Shown here: positions 42,818 to 52,716 of the stretch, piece after piece | Layout of the letters: every line of letters begins with the position of its first letter | Position numbering within the stretch: position 1 is the first letter of the stretch | Assembly (NCBI RefSeq): GCF_003049575.1 | Contig: NZ_PYWI01000010.1 | Span: forward strand, 1-64,000 | DNA: 64,000 bases | Origin: Lysinibacillus parviboronicapiens | GTDB taxonomy: Bacteria; Bacillota; Bacilli; Bacillales_A; Planococcaceae | Direction of reading: 5' to 3' | Program-made: the position numbers and the translations under genes | The notes under the pieces: generated by a model | What the model saw: only the letters and a program-made list of their open reading frames with translations | The model's database searches: none | What the model was told of the DNA's origin: nothing

Positions 42818-43731
42818 AGAACATTAGCACTCCCTTCATTACGGACAATTGCCATTTGTTTAGACGCAACTGTTTTTCCTAGTTTTTGTTCTATAAAATG
42901 CGCCGCGTCTAGCAAAGATTTCATGTTAACACCTGTTTTTATACCCATTTCATCTAATAGATACAATAAATCTTCTGTGGCAATATTGCCTGATGCTCCT
43001 TTCGCATAAGGACATCCACCTAAACCACCTAGTGCACTATCAAATTTTGTAATCCCCATATCTAAGGATTTCATAATATTTACAAGTGCTGTACCACGCG
43101 TATCGTGAAAATGCATCGCAAATTTTTCTGTGGGGTATCTTTTTAATAGTTCTTCTAAAAGAGACTCTACCTGTGTTGGTACACCAACGCCGATTGTATC
43201 ACCTAGAGAAATTTCATCGACGCCCATTTCTAGTAATTTATCAGTTACTCGTAAAACCTTTTCTGGCTGTATGTAGCCTTCATAAGGGCAACCAATCACC
43301 GTTGAAATATAACCACGTACGTTTTTATGCTCGTTCTTTGCCCCTGTTACTACTTCCTCTAATATAGGAAATGTTTCAGCAATTGATTTATTGATATTAT
43401 TTTGATTATGGCTTTCACTTGCAGACATAAAGACGTTCACTTCATCAATATCAGCTTGCAAAGCGCGTTCTAAGCCACGCATATTTGGTACGAGTGCCGC
43501 ATATGTTATATCTTTTTCTCGCTTGATGGCTTGCAGGACCTCTACCGCATCCGCCAATTGAGGGATCCATTTTGGATGGACAAACGACGTTACCTCAATA
43601 TAATTTAATCCCGTCTGACTAAGTAAATTCACTAGTTGTATTTTATCTGCAGTAGTAATGTGTGCCTTTTCATTTTGCAAGCCATCACGGGGGCCAACTT
43701 CCTTTAACGTTACATGCTTCGGTAGTTGCAT
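42814..43731 (-). CDS. yngG: Hydroxymethylglutaryl-CoA lyase
   Basis: The 305-residue TIM-barrel enzyme cleaves HMG-CoA to acetyl-CoA and acetoacetate. The metal/active-site motif EVGPRDGLQNE is at residues 11-21, MHFHDTRGTALVN near 235, and the cysteine loop GGLGGCPYAKGASGN near 262-276. All residues expected for activity are visible. It lies between yngHB and yngF in the operon. Confidence 0.95.
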   Translation of the reverse strand: MQLPKHVTLKEVGPRDGLQNEKAHITTADKIQLVNLLSQTGLNYIEVTSFVHPKWIPQLADAVEVLQAIKREKDITYAALVPNMRGLERALQADIDEVNVFMSASESHNQNNINKSIAETFPILEEVVTGAKNEHKNVRGYISTVIGCPYEGYIQPEKVLRVTDKLLEMGVDEISLGDTIGVGVPTQVESLLEELLKRYPTEKFAMHFHDTRGTALVNIMKSLDMGITKFDSALGGLGGCPYAKGASGNIATEDLLYLLDEMGIKTGVNMKSLLDAAHFIEQKLGKTVASKQMAIVRNEGSANVL

Positions 43732-43743
43732 ATAGATGCCTCC

Positions 43744-43956
43744 TTATTCGATTTCTAAAATATCGTCATCTACGTTAATGAAATCTCCCTCATTGGCAAT
43801 AATTTTTGTCACAACTCCATCTTCCTCTGCAGCAATCGGAATCTCCATTTTCATGGATTCTAAAATTACTACGTCTTGCCCTGCTGTTACTTTTTCGCCT
43901 TCTGCTACAACGATTTTCCATACTGTTCCTGCCATACTCGCTTTCACTATTGCCAT
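43744..43956 (-). CDS. yngHB: Biotin carboxyl carrier (biotin/lipoyl attachment) protein
   Basis: The 70-residue single biotinyl domain starts at ATG 43956, with GGAGGG upstream; the longer frame to 43986 lacks a site. The biotinylation motif ESMKMEIP has the target Lys at residue 36. It carries carboxybiotin between YngH and YngE. Stand-alone carriers of this size are typical of the B. subtilis yng operon. Confidence 0.94.
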   Translation of the reverse strand: MAIVKASMAGTVWKIVVAEGEKVTAGQDVVILESMKMEIPIAAEEDGVVTKIIANEGDFINVDDDILEIE

Positions 43957-44023
43957 AAAAAATCCCTCCAAATAGTATTGTGTCAAAATTTATTTCGATA
44001 TTTCAGGCGCATATTCGGCACTG

Positions 44024-45382
44024 TTATTTCGTTTCCGTTAGTTGCGGTAAATAATATTCCTCAACGAACTTAGTCGTTGTCTGTCCTTTTAAGAATTGCT
44101 CATGGGTTACAGTTTTTAAAAGCATCGGAATATTGGTCTGAATACCTTCTACTTTGTACTCCTTAAGTGCCTGAATTAGTCGCTCACATGCGATTGCGCG
44201 CGTTTCCCCCCATACGACTAATTTACTGATCATTGGATCGTAAAACGGTGTCACTGCTGAGCCTGCTTCTACCCCGCATTCATGACGAATACCTTCCCCA
44301 GCAGGTAACTCTAGTGCTGTAATCAGACCCGGAGACGGGAAGAAAGTTATTGGATTTTCTGCATAAATTCGTACTTCTATTGCATGCCCTTGTTTTTGAA
44401 TGCTATCGCGCGTAAATGTTAATGGCTGCTGAGCCGCAACTTTTAATTGCTCTTCTACGAGATCCAGCTTCGTGATTTCTTCTGTCACGGGGTGTTCAAC
44501 TTGTAAACGTGTATTCATCTCTAAAAAATAAAAATTTTGCTCTGCATCCACCAAATATTCGATTGTGCCGGCATTGACATAACCGATATGTTTAACTGCC
44601 TGAATAGAAGCATCTAACATACGTAGCCTCGTTTCTTCAGAGATGAATGGAGATGGTGCCTCCTCTACAACTTTTTGATTACGCCGTTGAATCGAGCATT
44701 CGCGTTCAAATAACGGAACAACATTGCCAGCATAATCAGCGATAATTTGTACCTCTACATGATGGGGATTAGCAATAAATCGTTCCATATACATCGTGCC
44801 ATCACCGAAAAATGATTGTGCGCGTTTTTGATTACCTTCAAAAGCTTTTGCTAACTCCTCATCATTTTCCACGAGTTGCATCCCAATGCCACCACCACCA
44901 GCGGAAGCTTTCAACATAATGGGATACCCTAAACGGGAAGCAATTTCAATAGCTTCAGTACTATCGTTGACGGCTGTTTCTACACCTTCTACAATCGGTA
45001 CACCTGCTGCCTTCATAGTCTTTCTAGCTTCTAATTTACTGCCCATTGATGCAATAACTTCAGCGCTCGGCCCAATAAAAACTAAGCCTTCTTGCTTACA
45101 GCGTTGAGCAAAACTAGCATTCTCCGATAATAAGCCGTAACCTGGATGGATTGCATCAGCACCGCTTTCCTTAGCCACTTCAAGAATCCGCTCCATATTT
45201 AAATAACTTTGTGCAACTGGTGGCTTTCCGATACAATATGCTTCGTCTGCTTCCCTAACATGTAAGCCTTCAGCATCCGCTTCTGAATAAACAGCCACGG
45301 TTTGAATTTTCAGTCGTTTACACGTTCGAATGATACGTCTAGCTATTTCACCACGATTGGCAATTAAAATTTTCTCGAACAT
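44024..45382 (-). CDS. yngH: Biotin carboxylase subunit
   Basis: The 452-residue AccC-type ATP-grasp enzyme carboxylates biotin on YngHB. Motifs are the N-terminal KILIANRGEIARRIIRTCKR, the glycine-rich KASAGGGGIGM near 161, and MNTRLQVEHPVTEEIT near 290. It lacks fused biotinyl or transferase domains. It is assigned to the acyl-CoA carboxylase, not the acetyl-CoA carboxylase, by its operon. Confidence 0.93.
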   Translation of the reverse strand: MFEKILIANRGEIARRIIRTCKRLKIQTVAVYSEADAEGLHVREADEAYCIGKPPVAQSYLNMERILEVAKESGADAIHPGYGLLSENASFAQRCKQEGLVFIGPSAEVIASMGSKLEARKTMKAAGVPIVEGVETAVNDSTEAIEIASRLGYPIMLKASAGGGGIGMQLVENDEELAKAFEGNQKRAQSFFGDGTMYMERFIANPHHVEVQIIADYAGNVVPLFERECSIQRRNQKVVEEAPSPFISEETRLRMLDASIQAVKHIGYVNAGTIEYLVDAEQNFYFLEMNTRLQVEHPVTEEITKLDLVEEQLKVAAQQPLTFTRDSIQKQGHAIEVRIYAENPITFFPSPGLITALELPAGEGIRHECGVEAGSAVTPFYDPMISKLVVWGETRAIACERLIQALKEYKVEGIQTNIPMLLKTVTHEQFLKGQTTTKFVEEYYLPQLTETK

Positions 45383-45395
45383 TTCCTTACCTCCT

Positions 45396-47030
45396 TTATT
45401 TCACCGTCGCCGCAAAGCCCTCACGTAATTTATATTTCTGCACTTTTCCCGATGCTGTCATCGGATAACTCTCGATAAAGAAAATATGTTTTGGAATTTT
45501 ATGTCTTGAAATTTTATCTTTGCAAAAGTTTCGGATTTCTTCTTCTGTTACACGTTCGCCTTCTCGTAAAATAATCCAGGCTGCTGCTTCCTCGCCATAA
45601 ACTGGATCAGGGACGCCTGCAACTTGCACATCAGAAATTTTTGGATGCGTGTAAAGAAATTCCTCAATTTCGCGTGGATATAAGTTTTCGCCACCTCGGA
45701 TAATCATGTCCTTTAAACGACCGGTTATTCGAACATAACCTGCATCATCTTTTGTAGCCAAATCTCCTGTGTGAAGCCATCCATCTGAGTCGATAGCAAG
45801 TTTAGTTTCCTCAGGATTTTTGTAGTACCCTTTCATGACATGATATCCTCTCGTACATAGCTCACCTTGCTCATGTGGAGTAGCTTCCTCATCTGTACCA
45901 GGAATTACGATTTTCACTTCTAAACTTGGTAATGCACGGCCAACTGTCTCGACTTTTAAATTGAGAGGATCATCTGCTCTCGTTTGTGTAATAACTGGAG
46001 AGGATTCTGTTTGTCCATAGCATATTGTCACATCTGTCATACCCATTTTGTCGATGACAGCTTTCATCACTTCGATAGGACAATTAGAGCCTGCCATTAC
46101 TCCCGTACGTAATGACGATAAATCATATGACGAAAAATTCGGTAAATTCAATTCACTAATAAACATCGTTGGTACGCCATGTAACGCTGTACATTTTTCT
46201 TTCTCTACTGTTCGTAATACTTCTGCAGGGGAGAATTCCTGTACTGGTACCATCGTGCCACCACTAGTTGTAATCGCCAATGTACCAATTACACAGCCAA
46301 AACAATGGAAAAATGGCACAGGTATACACAAGCGGTCTTCATATGTTAATCGCATGCACTCAGCAATATTTAACGCATTATTCACTAAGTTATAATGCGT
46401 TAACATTACACCCTTTGGGAAACCAGTTGTCCCTGATGTATATTGAATATTAATGACATCATCATAATGAAGTAATTGCTGTCTTTGAGCTAATTGTTCC
46501 TCTGTTACTTGTTTTGCAGCGGCTAATACATCTGACCAGTTGAGCACACCAGGATACTTCGTGTTACCAATTAAAATAACATTTTTCAATAAAGGTAGGC
46601 GCTTCGATTGTAAATTACCTGGTTCACAATGTTCTAACTCTGGACATAACTCTTGTAGTGTATTTATAAAAGAATGGTCTCGAAAATTTTCAATTAAAAT
46701 AATCGTTTTTGCATCTGATTGCTTTAATAGATATTCCAATTCATGTGCACGATAATTTGTGTTAACAGTGACGATTGGCGCTCCCATTTTCCCTGTTGCA
46801 AACTGCAATTGCACCCATTCTGGTACATTTGTCGTCCACACAGCAATGTGATCTCCCTTTTCGATTCCAAGAGACATTAACCCCCTAGCAACTAAGCGAC
46901 TTTGATAATTTAGCTCCTCATAAGTCATTCGTAAATCTCTATCTGCATACACAAGCGCTTCACGTTTAGGATACTTTTCTGTTTTTTCATCTAGCAACTG
47001 ACCAATTGTTTGATACACTAGCTGTGCCAT
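45396..47030 (-). CDS. yngI: AMP-dependent acyl-CoA synthetase
   Basis: The 544-residue ANL ligase has YTSGTTGFPKGVMLTHYN near 195, CYGQTESSPVIT near 335, GWLHTGDLATKDD near 420, and the C-terminal Lys in MTASGKVQKYKL. It probably activates a branched or medium-chain acid (isovalerate, or acetoacetate produced by the lyase). It matches YngI in position, between the dehydrogenase and biotin carboxylase genes. Confidence 0.92.
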   Translation of the reverse strand: MAQLVYQTIGQLLDEKTEKYPKREALVYADRDLRMTYEELNYQSRLVARGLMSLGIEKGDHIAVWTTNVPEWVQLQFATGKMGAPIVTVNTNYRAHELEYLLKQSDAKTIILIENFRDHSFINTLQELCPELEHCEPGNLQSKRLPLLKNVILIGNTKYPGVLNWSDVLAAAKQVTEEQLAQRQQLLHYDDVINIQYTSGTTGFPKGVMLTHYNLVNNALNIAECMRLTYEDRLCIPVPFFHCFGCVIGTLAITTSGGTMVPVQEFSPAEVLRTVEKEKCTALHGVPTMFISELNLPNFSSYDLSSLRTGVMAGSNCPIEVMKAVIDKMGMTDVTICYGQTESSPVITQTRADDPLNLKVETVGRALPSLEVKIVIPGTDEEATPHEQGELCTRGYHVMKGYYKNPEETKLAIDSDGWLHTGDLATKDDAGYVRITGRLKDMIIRGGENLYPREIEEFLYTHPKISDVQVAGVPDPVYGEEAAAWIILREGERVTEEEIRNFCKDKISRHKIPKHIFFIESYPMTASGKVQKYKLREGFAATVK

Positions 47031-47061
47031 GAAAATCCTCCTTCTATGTGCTATTTACTTA

Positions 47062-48204
47062 TTAACAGCCGATTAGACGAGCAATAACGAGTCGTTGAAT
47101 TTCCGATGTACCTTCACCAATTTCCATTAACTTAATGTCACGTAAATGACGTTCTACATCATATTCCTTCATATATCCTGAACCACCGTGAATTTGAATA
47201 GCTTGATTACAAGTGCGGAAGCCCATTTCAGAAGCAAATAATTTTGCCATCGCTGCTTCTTTACCAAATGGCTTCTTTTGATCTTTTAGCCACGCTGCCT
47301 TATGTACTAACGTACGTGCAAGCTCAATTTCCATTGCCATATCTGCTAATTTAAACTGGATTGCTTGTAATTTTGAGATAGGTGCTCCAAACTGCTCGCG
47401 TTCTTTTGAGAATTGCAATGCTTTTTCATATGCAGCCTGCGCAATTCCAACTGATAATGCTGCGATTGAAATTCGCCCCCCATCTAAAGTATTTAAAAAT
47501 TGACTAAAACCACGCTTTTCATCACCTAATAGATTAGTCTTTGGTACACGTACGTTTTGCAATACAATCTCACAAGTATTTGATCCACGCACACCCATTT
47601 TGTCGTAATTACAGTTGATTGTTACACCAGGCGTATTCGTGGGAACGATAATAGATGAGATAATCTTTTTCCCATCTTCACGTTTACCTGTTACTGCTGT
47701 CACGATAATTTGACGAGCATGACCTGCATTCGTAATCCAGCATTTTTCACCATTAATGACATAATCATCGCCATCAATGACCGCAGTTGTAAGTGTACCT
47801 CCAGCGTCTGAGCCGGCATTGGGCTCTGTTAAACCGAATGCGCCCAGTGTTTCCCCCTTCGCTAATGGAACAAGCCATTCACGTTTTTGCTCCTCTGTTC
47901 CAAAATTATAAATTGGCGAAGCACCTAAACTAACTGCTGCTGCATAACTTAAACCTGTGCCCCCACACGCTCGACCAATTTCTTCAACAGCAATTGCATA
48001 AGATACAGTATCTCCCCCAGAACCACCGTATTCTTCAGGAAACGGGATACCCAATAAGCCTAGTTCTGCCATTTTTTCAAAGCTTTCTATTCTCATTGTA
48101 GAAGTTTCATCTACTTCACGCGCATAAGGTTTAATTTCTTTTTCTGCGAAATCACGAACCATATCTCGAATCATCACTTGCTCTTTTGTTAGTTCAAAAT
48201 TCAT
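47062..48204 (-). CDS. yngJ: Acyl-CoA dehydrogenase (isovaleryl-CoA type)
   Basis: The 380-residue FAD enzyme is the first structural gene of the operon. Visible are [20 protein letters not shown], the FAD-binding [15 protein letters not shown] near 131, CWITNAGHA, and the C-terminal [20 protein letters not shown], followed by [13 protein letters not shown]. Its position before YngI/H/G/F/E points to isovaleryl-CoA as substrate. SD AGGGGGA lies upstream. The TetR-type palindrome lies about 70-85 bp upstream of its start. Confidence 0.93.
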   Translation of the reverse strand: MNFELTKEQVMIRDMVRDFAEKEIKPYAREVDETSTMRIESFEKMAELGLLGIPFPEEYGGSGGDTVSYAIAVEEIGRACGGTGLSYAAAVSLGASPIYNFGTEEQKREWLVPLAKGETLGAFGLTEPNAGSDAGGTLTTAVIDGDDYVINGEKCWITNAGHARQIIVTAVTGKREDGKKIISSIIVPTNTPGVTINCNYDKMGVRGSNTCEIVLQNVRVPKTNLLGDEKRGFSQFLNTLDGGRISIAALSVGIAQAAYEKALQFSKEREQFGAPISKLQAIQFKLADMAMEIELARTLVHKAAWLKDQKKPFGKEAAMAKLFASEMGFRTCNQAIQIHGGSGYMKEYDVERHLRDIKLMEIGEGTSEIQRLVIARLIGC

Positions 48205-48270
48205 TCCAAGTTCCCCCTTGTGTTAAATTCGCCATCGCGAATTTTGTTAAGATGACAATTGCTCCAACTT

Positions 48271-48288
48271 AAACCGACTAGTCGGTTT
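48271..48288. promoter_or_regulatory. 18-bp palindromic operator, TetR/AcrR type
   Basis: AAACCGACTAGTCGGTTT is a perfect palindrome between the TetR gene stop and the yngJ start. The ACCGAC-TA-GTCGGT core is typical of TetR/AcrR-family operators. The adjacent TetR protein is the obvious candidate to bind it. Confidence 0.8.
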
Positions 48289-48294
48289 GTATTA

Positions 48295-48948
48295 CTAATT
48301 AATAAAACCAGTCTCTGTAGCTGGCTTTACCTTTACCATAAATTGAATTGCTTCTTCCATAGCTTGTTCAGTGACGATTGCACGTAATATCATGTCCGTA
48401 AAGACTTCTGTAATTTCCTCCATTGTCAATGGCCCTGTTTGTTTAAACCATTTATATGTCCAGTTAATCATCCCAACTATAGCCATTGTTACAATCGTAG
48501 ACGGCAATTCCGAACGAAAATCATTTGTCTCCTGACCTTCTGCAATAACCTTTTGTAAAATATCCCGATATTGGTCACGTTTTTTATGAATAAGCACGCT
48601 ATACTCTTCCGGCAGTGAACGACTTTCTTCGTAAAATACTGTAATATGAGCCTGATACACATCAAACACTTGTGACAGCGTTTGAACCATAGCACATAAC
48701 CGTGTAATCGGTGTGTTATATTGATCGTAAGCTTCCTGGGATTGCTTTATAACATAGGAAATAAACACATCATGAATTTCATACAACAATTCATCCTTTG
48801 ATTTGAAATTATGATAAAACCCACCTTTTGATGCACCAATATATTCGACAATTCGATCGACAGTTACACTGTGGTAGCCATCTTGCTGAAACAGTACTAG
48901 TGAAGCGTCTACAATTCTTTGTTTTAATGTTTTCTTTACCATAGGCAT
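48295..48948 (-). CDS. TetR/AcrR family transcriptional regulator
   Basis: The 217-residue regulator has an N-terminal helix-turn-helix (TVDRIVEYIGASKGGFYHNF, about residues 24-43) and a ligand-binding C-terminal domain. It lies directly upstream of yngJ on the same strand, with the 18-bp palindrome between them. By analogy with acyl-CoA-responsive TetR regulators of fatty-acid and leucine degradation, it probably represses the operon until an acyl-CoA intermediate appears. Confidence 0.9.
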   Translation of the reverse strand: MPMVKKTLKQRIVDASLVLFQQDGYHSVTVDRIVEYIGASKGGFYHNFKSKDELLYEIHDVFISYVIKQSQEAYDQYNTPITRLCAMVQTLSQVFDVYQAHITVFYEESRSLPEEYSVLIHKKRDQYRDILQKVIAEGQETNDFRSELPSTIVTMAIVGMINWTYKWFKQTGPLTMEEITEVFTDMILRAIVTEQAMEEAIQFMVKVKPATETGFIN

Positions 48949-49390
48949 CCATCATCCTCTTTATGACTCTACTCCATCACTCCCTATAATCAGGAAATAA
49001 CAAAAAATACTATGACACCATTAATATAGCATTCCCAAAAAAAGGTGTCTAGCATTAACTGAGAAATTAACTGCAATTACGAGAATTTATTTACTTAATA
49101 CAGCTATAATTACAAAACGCCATTTTACGTATGATACTTATCTTTATATAATAATTTTCAATATCGTAATATAATTTCTCTTATTAGCTATAACAAAGTT
49201 TGCTTTGTCTCAACGATTACTCATATACATTAAAGGTATGACTGCCATTAAATTTTCATGCACCACTTTCACCATAAAAAAAGAGACTTCTAAAAGTCTC
49301 TTTTTTGGTCCCGCATGTGCTTTGGAATTTTTGTTACCCGAGTACTATTTAAAATACTTTAGCTACTTAAGACATCACTAAATCATAACT
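48949..49390. other. Intergenic region between TetR and ykvI
   Basis: 442 bp, AT-rich. It contains a bidirectional terminator at 49275-49307. The part near 48949-49050 should hold the TetR promoter. No ORF with a ribosome binding site was seen. Confidence 0.6.
49275..49307. terminator. Bidirectional terminator
   Basis: AAAAGAGACTT / AAGTCTCTTTT with A- and T-runs on both sides. It probably ends the RpiR-to-ykvI operon, although it lies about 85 bp past the ykvI stop. Confidence 0.75.
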
Positions 49391-50443
49391 TTATGCAACT
49401 GTAGGTACTTTTCGTATCCATGCAATAATGACTGCAATGATTAAAGCGAATCCTAAATACCCCATTGTTGAATACACTTTACCAACTAGTGTTGTAAACC
49501 CTACTAAGCTCGCTGCAAATCCAAGTAAACCAATAACGACAATACTAGGTTTAAAATATTTATGTTCTGGTGCGACAAAGCGTACCGTAAAAGCATAAAA
49601 CATGCCAACAGCAGTGTTGTACATCATCCCTAACAATGCAATTGACATGAGCACACCAATAACTGGATGAATTTGTTTGGCCAATTCTAACGTTGGCATT
49701 GCTACTCCATTCACAACATCCAATTTCACGAACATCGCGATATTAATCAGTAATATTAAACCACCAAGCATAAGTCCACCAAGTAGCCCACCTAATCCTG
49801 CCACTTTACGATCTTTCAGCGTACCGCCCATAACAATTAACATAGCTGCACCCGCTGCTATATTGTATGACACATAAAGCAGAGCACCCATAAACCAGTT
49901 TGGCGCTGCAGTTGTCTGCTCCCTAGCTATCACTTCCTGCTGGGCAATCGTTAGATCCATCGTAAATATTGAATAGACTAATATAATAAAGATAATAGCC
50001 ATTAAATAGGGTGTTACTAATGCTATTATATTAATAATATTTTTCACATTTAATAACAATGTTAAAATAGTAAGAATCACCATTATAATACTACCGACCA
50101 TCGGATTTATTCCGAACATTTGATGGAATGTTGACCCTGAGCCAGCAAACATTACAACAGCTACGCCGAATAGGAAAAATGTAATTAATATATCTAAAAT
50201 TACGCCTACATAGCGTCCGCCTATATGATAGATCACTTTTTTATGGGACGTTGTTTGTAAATCCGTGCCAAGTTGCGCTAAACTCATCCCTAAAAAAGCA
50301 AAGGCAATCGTTGCAACAATTGCCCCTGCAATACCGTACAAACCAAAACTTGTAAAGTATTGCATGATCTCTTGACCTGATGCAAATCCAGCCCCTACGA
50401 TTAACCCAACAAATGCACCGCCTATTTGCCAACTTTTTTTCAT
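49391..50443 (-). CDS. ykvI: YkvI-type membrane transporter
   Basis: The roughly 350-residue protein has about ten membrane segments. Start ATG 50443 (MKKSWQIGGAFVGLIVGAGF) overlaps nothing, while the longer frame has no ribosome site. The N-terminal GLIVGAGFASGQEIMQYF, with its broken helix, resembles amino-acid transporters of the LeuT/APC fold. It begins about 19 bases after the racemase gene, so it is probably the permease for the amino acid handled by this operon. The substrate is unknown. Confidence 0.82.
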   Translation of the reverse strand: MKKSWQIGGAFVGLIVGAGFASGQEIMQYFTSFGLYGIAGAIVATIAFAFLGMSLAQLGTDLQTTSHKKVIYHIGGRYVGVILDILITFFLFGVAVVMFAGSGSTFHQMFGINPMVGSIIMVILTILTLLLNVKNIINIIALVTPYLMAIIFIILVYSIFTMDLTIAQQEVIAREQTTAAPNWFMGALLYVSYNIAAGAAMLIVMGGTLKDRKVAGLGGLLGGLMLGGLILLINIAMFVKLDVVNGVAMPTLELAKQIHPVIGVLMSIALLGMMYNTAVGMFYAFTVRFVAPEHKYFKPSIVVIGLLGFAASLVGFTTLVGKVYSTMGYLGFALIIAVIIAWIRKVPTVA

Positions 50444-50461
50444 GAAACACCCGCTTATCAA

Positions 50462-51568
50462 TTATTTATATGTTTTATGTGCTACGGTGAATGAATTGAT
50501 TGTGTCTACATTTACGTCAAAGCCGATTCCTGCTTTTTGAGACACTTGAATATAACCGTCTTGCGCAACAACCTCTGGCTCGATGACATCCTTTTCCCAA
50601 TAACGATTTGAACCTGCAGTATCACCTGGTAAAATGAAATTTGCTAGTGTTGTTAAGGCTACATTATGAGCTCGTCCAATTCCTGACTCAAGCATGCCAC
50701 CACACCAAACTGGGATATTATTTGATTCACAGTAATCATGAATTTTTTTCGCTTCTGTTAAGCCCCCAACACGACCAATTTTAATGTTAATGATACGCGT
50801 ACTACCTAACTCCACTGCTTTTCGTGCGTCTTCTAATGAATGAATACTTTCATCTAAGCAAATTGGTGTATTGATTAGCTCTTGCAATTTCGCATGGTCG
50901 ATAATATCATCTGATGCCAGCGGTTGCTCAATCATTGTTAAGTTAAAGGCATCAAGCTGCTTTAACGTATCCGCATCGGCTAGGCTATATGCTGAGTTTG
51001 CATCAGCCATAAATGCTACATCAGGAAATGTTTCACGCAACGTACGCATCACATCTACATCCCAACCTGGCTTTATTTTAATCTTCATACGTTTATAGCC
51101 TTCTTTTACATAACCGTCTACTAAGCCAACTAAATCCTCGATTGATTGTTGAATTCCGATACTGATACCAACTTCAATTTTGTCCTTGTTGCCACCAAGT
51201 GCAGCTGCTAATGATTGATTTGTTTGCTGTGCATAAATATCCCAAATGGCACCTTCTAGCGTTGACTTTGCCATATTATTTTTGCGAATTGGCTTGAAGA
51301 GTTCGTTTACTTCATCTGGATGCTTGATTTCTTTATGTAGAATTAGTGGAATTAAGAAATCCTCGAGCATATGCCAGTTCGTTTGTAGTGTTTCTTCGTT
51401 ATACCAAGGAGAGTGGAATGCAACTGATTCTCCCCACCCAATAGTACCTGATGCATCTTTAGCTTCTAAAACTAAAAAATCTCTATCGTCAAACGTACCA
51501 AAGCTTGTAGTAAACGGTGCTTTTAATTTCATTTTTAAATGGCGAATTGTAATTTCAGTAATTTTCAT
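50462..51568 (-). CDS. N-acylamino-acid racemase / o-succinylbenzoate synthase family enzyme
   Basis: The 368-residue enolase-superfamily enzyme has the KxK pair in [11 protein letters not shown] near residue 163, metal ligands in [15 protein letters not shown] and LDESIHS, and the opposite base Lys in NIKIGRVGG. Low-GC homologues are either MenC or N-succinylamino-acid racemase. The context (M20 deacylase, GNAT acyltransferase, amino-acid permease, RpiR) and absence of men genes favour the racemase. Its SD lies within the GNAT stop region, so the genes are coupled. Confidence 0.88.
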   Translation of the reverse strand: MKITEITIRHLKMKLKAPFTTSFGTFDDRDFLVLEAKDASGTIGWGESVAFHSPWYNEETLQTNWHMLEDFLIPLILHKEIKHPDEVNELFKPIRKNNMAKSTLEGAIWDIYAQQTNQSLAAALGGNKDKIEVGISIGIQQSIEDLVGLVDGYVKEGYKRMKIKIKPGWDVDVMRTLRETFPDVAFMADANSAYSLADADTLKQLDAFNLTMIEQPLASDDIIDHAKLQELINTPICLDESIHSLEDARKAVELGSTRIINIKIGRVGGLTEAKKIHDYCESNNIPVWCGGMLESGIGRAHNVALTTLANFILPGDTAGSNRYWEKDVIEPEVVAQDGYIQVSQKAGIGFDVNVDTINSFTVAHKTYK

Positions 51569-51569
51569 G

Positions 51570-52382
51570 TTAGTTAGCTCCTTCCAAGCCTAATGTTGCT
51601 AGTTTTACGAACACATACTCGTTATAGTTTTCCTGTTGCTGTAATTGAACTGCTGTATAACCTTGCGCAAATAATTTTTGTATCAATCGACGTGTTTTCA
51701 AGCGCCAATCCAATGCCAAAGCTGGGTCTTGTATCTTTAGTGTTTGAAAACCCTTCGGTACTGGTAATGTGTATATGTTATTATTAAAAATAGAATTTTC
51801 TGATATTTTTAGATAAGGTAAGTCTTGCTCATTGAATATACAGTTTGCTACATTTACCGCTGTAGTTGCATCGATGGCAACATCATGCACTACATAGTCA
51901 GATGTTAAGTACCAACTGACCTCCAATCGATCAGATGGTAAACCTTTATTTAAGCTATCCTGCATTTCACCGTAGCAATTTTCTATATATGTGTGGCAAA
52001 TACCATTTAACTTTGATAGATTGAGATAACCGTTTCGTGTTTCAAGCGGGTCAAACGTCCACACCATTAAATCATAGCCGCGCTCAATAGCAATGACTTG
52101 CTGGGCTTGCTTTAATGATTCGCCAATTCCTTGCGAACGATAATTTTTATCGATACCTAACATATGAGAACATAAATAACTTTTACCCTCTCGAAAACCG
52201 GCAAATCCGTAGCTAAAACCAACTATTTTGTCACCATCATAAGCTCCAACTACGATACCACCGTTTTTCACTGCTGTTAATGTTTGATGAATTGGAATTG
52301 GTGGCATACTCCACACGTTATATTCAAGTTGTTGTACCTGTTCCAGTTGTTCGATTGTTTTTACTTCACGAATATCAATCAT
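51570..52382 (-). CDS. GNAT family N-acyltransferase
   Basis: The 270-residue protein has an N-terminal GNAT domain. The acetyl-CoA loop is in [17 protein letters not shown] (Q-x-x-G-x-G type) near residue 80-96, and [21 protein letters not shown] forms the preceding strands. In the known D-to-L conversion pathway a GNAT enzyme succinylates or acetylates a D-amino acid before racemisation. The start at 52382 has a weak SD and lies about 25 nt after the end of the tandem structured repeat. Confidence 0.82.
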   Translation of the reverse strand: MIDIREVKTIEQLEQVQQLEYNVWSMPPIPIHQTLTAVKNGGIVVGAYDGDKIVGFSYGFAGFREGKSYLCSHMLGIDKNYRSQGIGESLKQAQQVIAIERGYDLMVWTFDPLETRNGYLNLSKLNGICHTYIENCYGEMQDSLNKGLPSDRLEVSWYLTSDYVVHDVAIDATTAVNVANCIFNEQDLPYLKISENSIFNNNIYTLPVPKGFQTLKIQDPALALDWRLKTRRLIQKLFAQGYTAVQLQQQENYNEYVFVKLATLGLEGAN

Positions 52383-52403
52383 TTAGAATCGCTTCTTTCT
52401 TTA

Positions 52404-52647
52404 CTTTTATCCCGTACCAACAGGAGCTAAATTCTCTTAGGCTAATTAAGCTCCTGTATGTACCCGATTGGTTCAACTATTAAAGCGATGGCGTGGAAGA
52501 TTCCACCGCTTCAGTTTCACTTTATCCCGTACCAACAGGAGCTAAATTCTCTTAGGCTAATTAAGCTCCTGTATGTACCCGATTGGTTCAATTATTAAAG
52601 CGATGGCGTGGAAGATTCCACCGCTTCAGTTTCACTTTATCCCGTAC
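52404..52647 (-). repeat. Two 115-bp tandem units plus partial third, structured
   Basis: Units 52406-52520 and 52521-52635 differ at one base (C/T near 52477); a partial third begins at 52636. On the minus strand each unit reads CGGGATAAAGTGAAACTG, hairpin AAGCG..GTGGAA / TTCCAC..CGCTT, then GAACCAATCGGG. A second hairpin with ACAGGAGCT / AGCTCCTGT and GTAC / GTAC follows, then the next CGGGATAAA. The same design occurs in the trpB leader. It lies immediately 5' of the GNAT gene, in sense orientation. Confidence 0.85.
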
Positions 52648-52716
52648 TTACAATTGAATAACAGCTGCGCTACTGCACGCTAAACAGTGCCTCGCTACCT
52701 CCTTTGTCGTTACTTC

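Noticed and set aside
52404-52647. CRISPR array
   Set aside because: The 115-bp direct repeats have no spacers and only two full units; they are tandem copies of one structured element.
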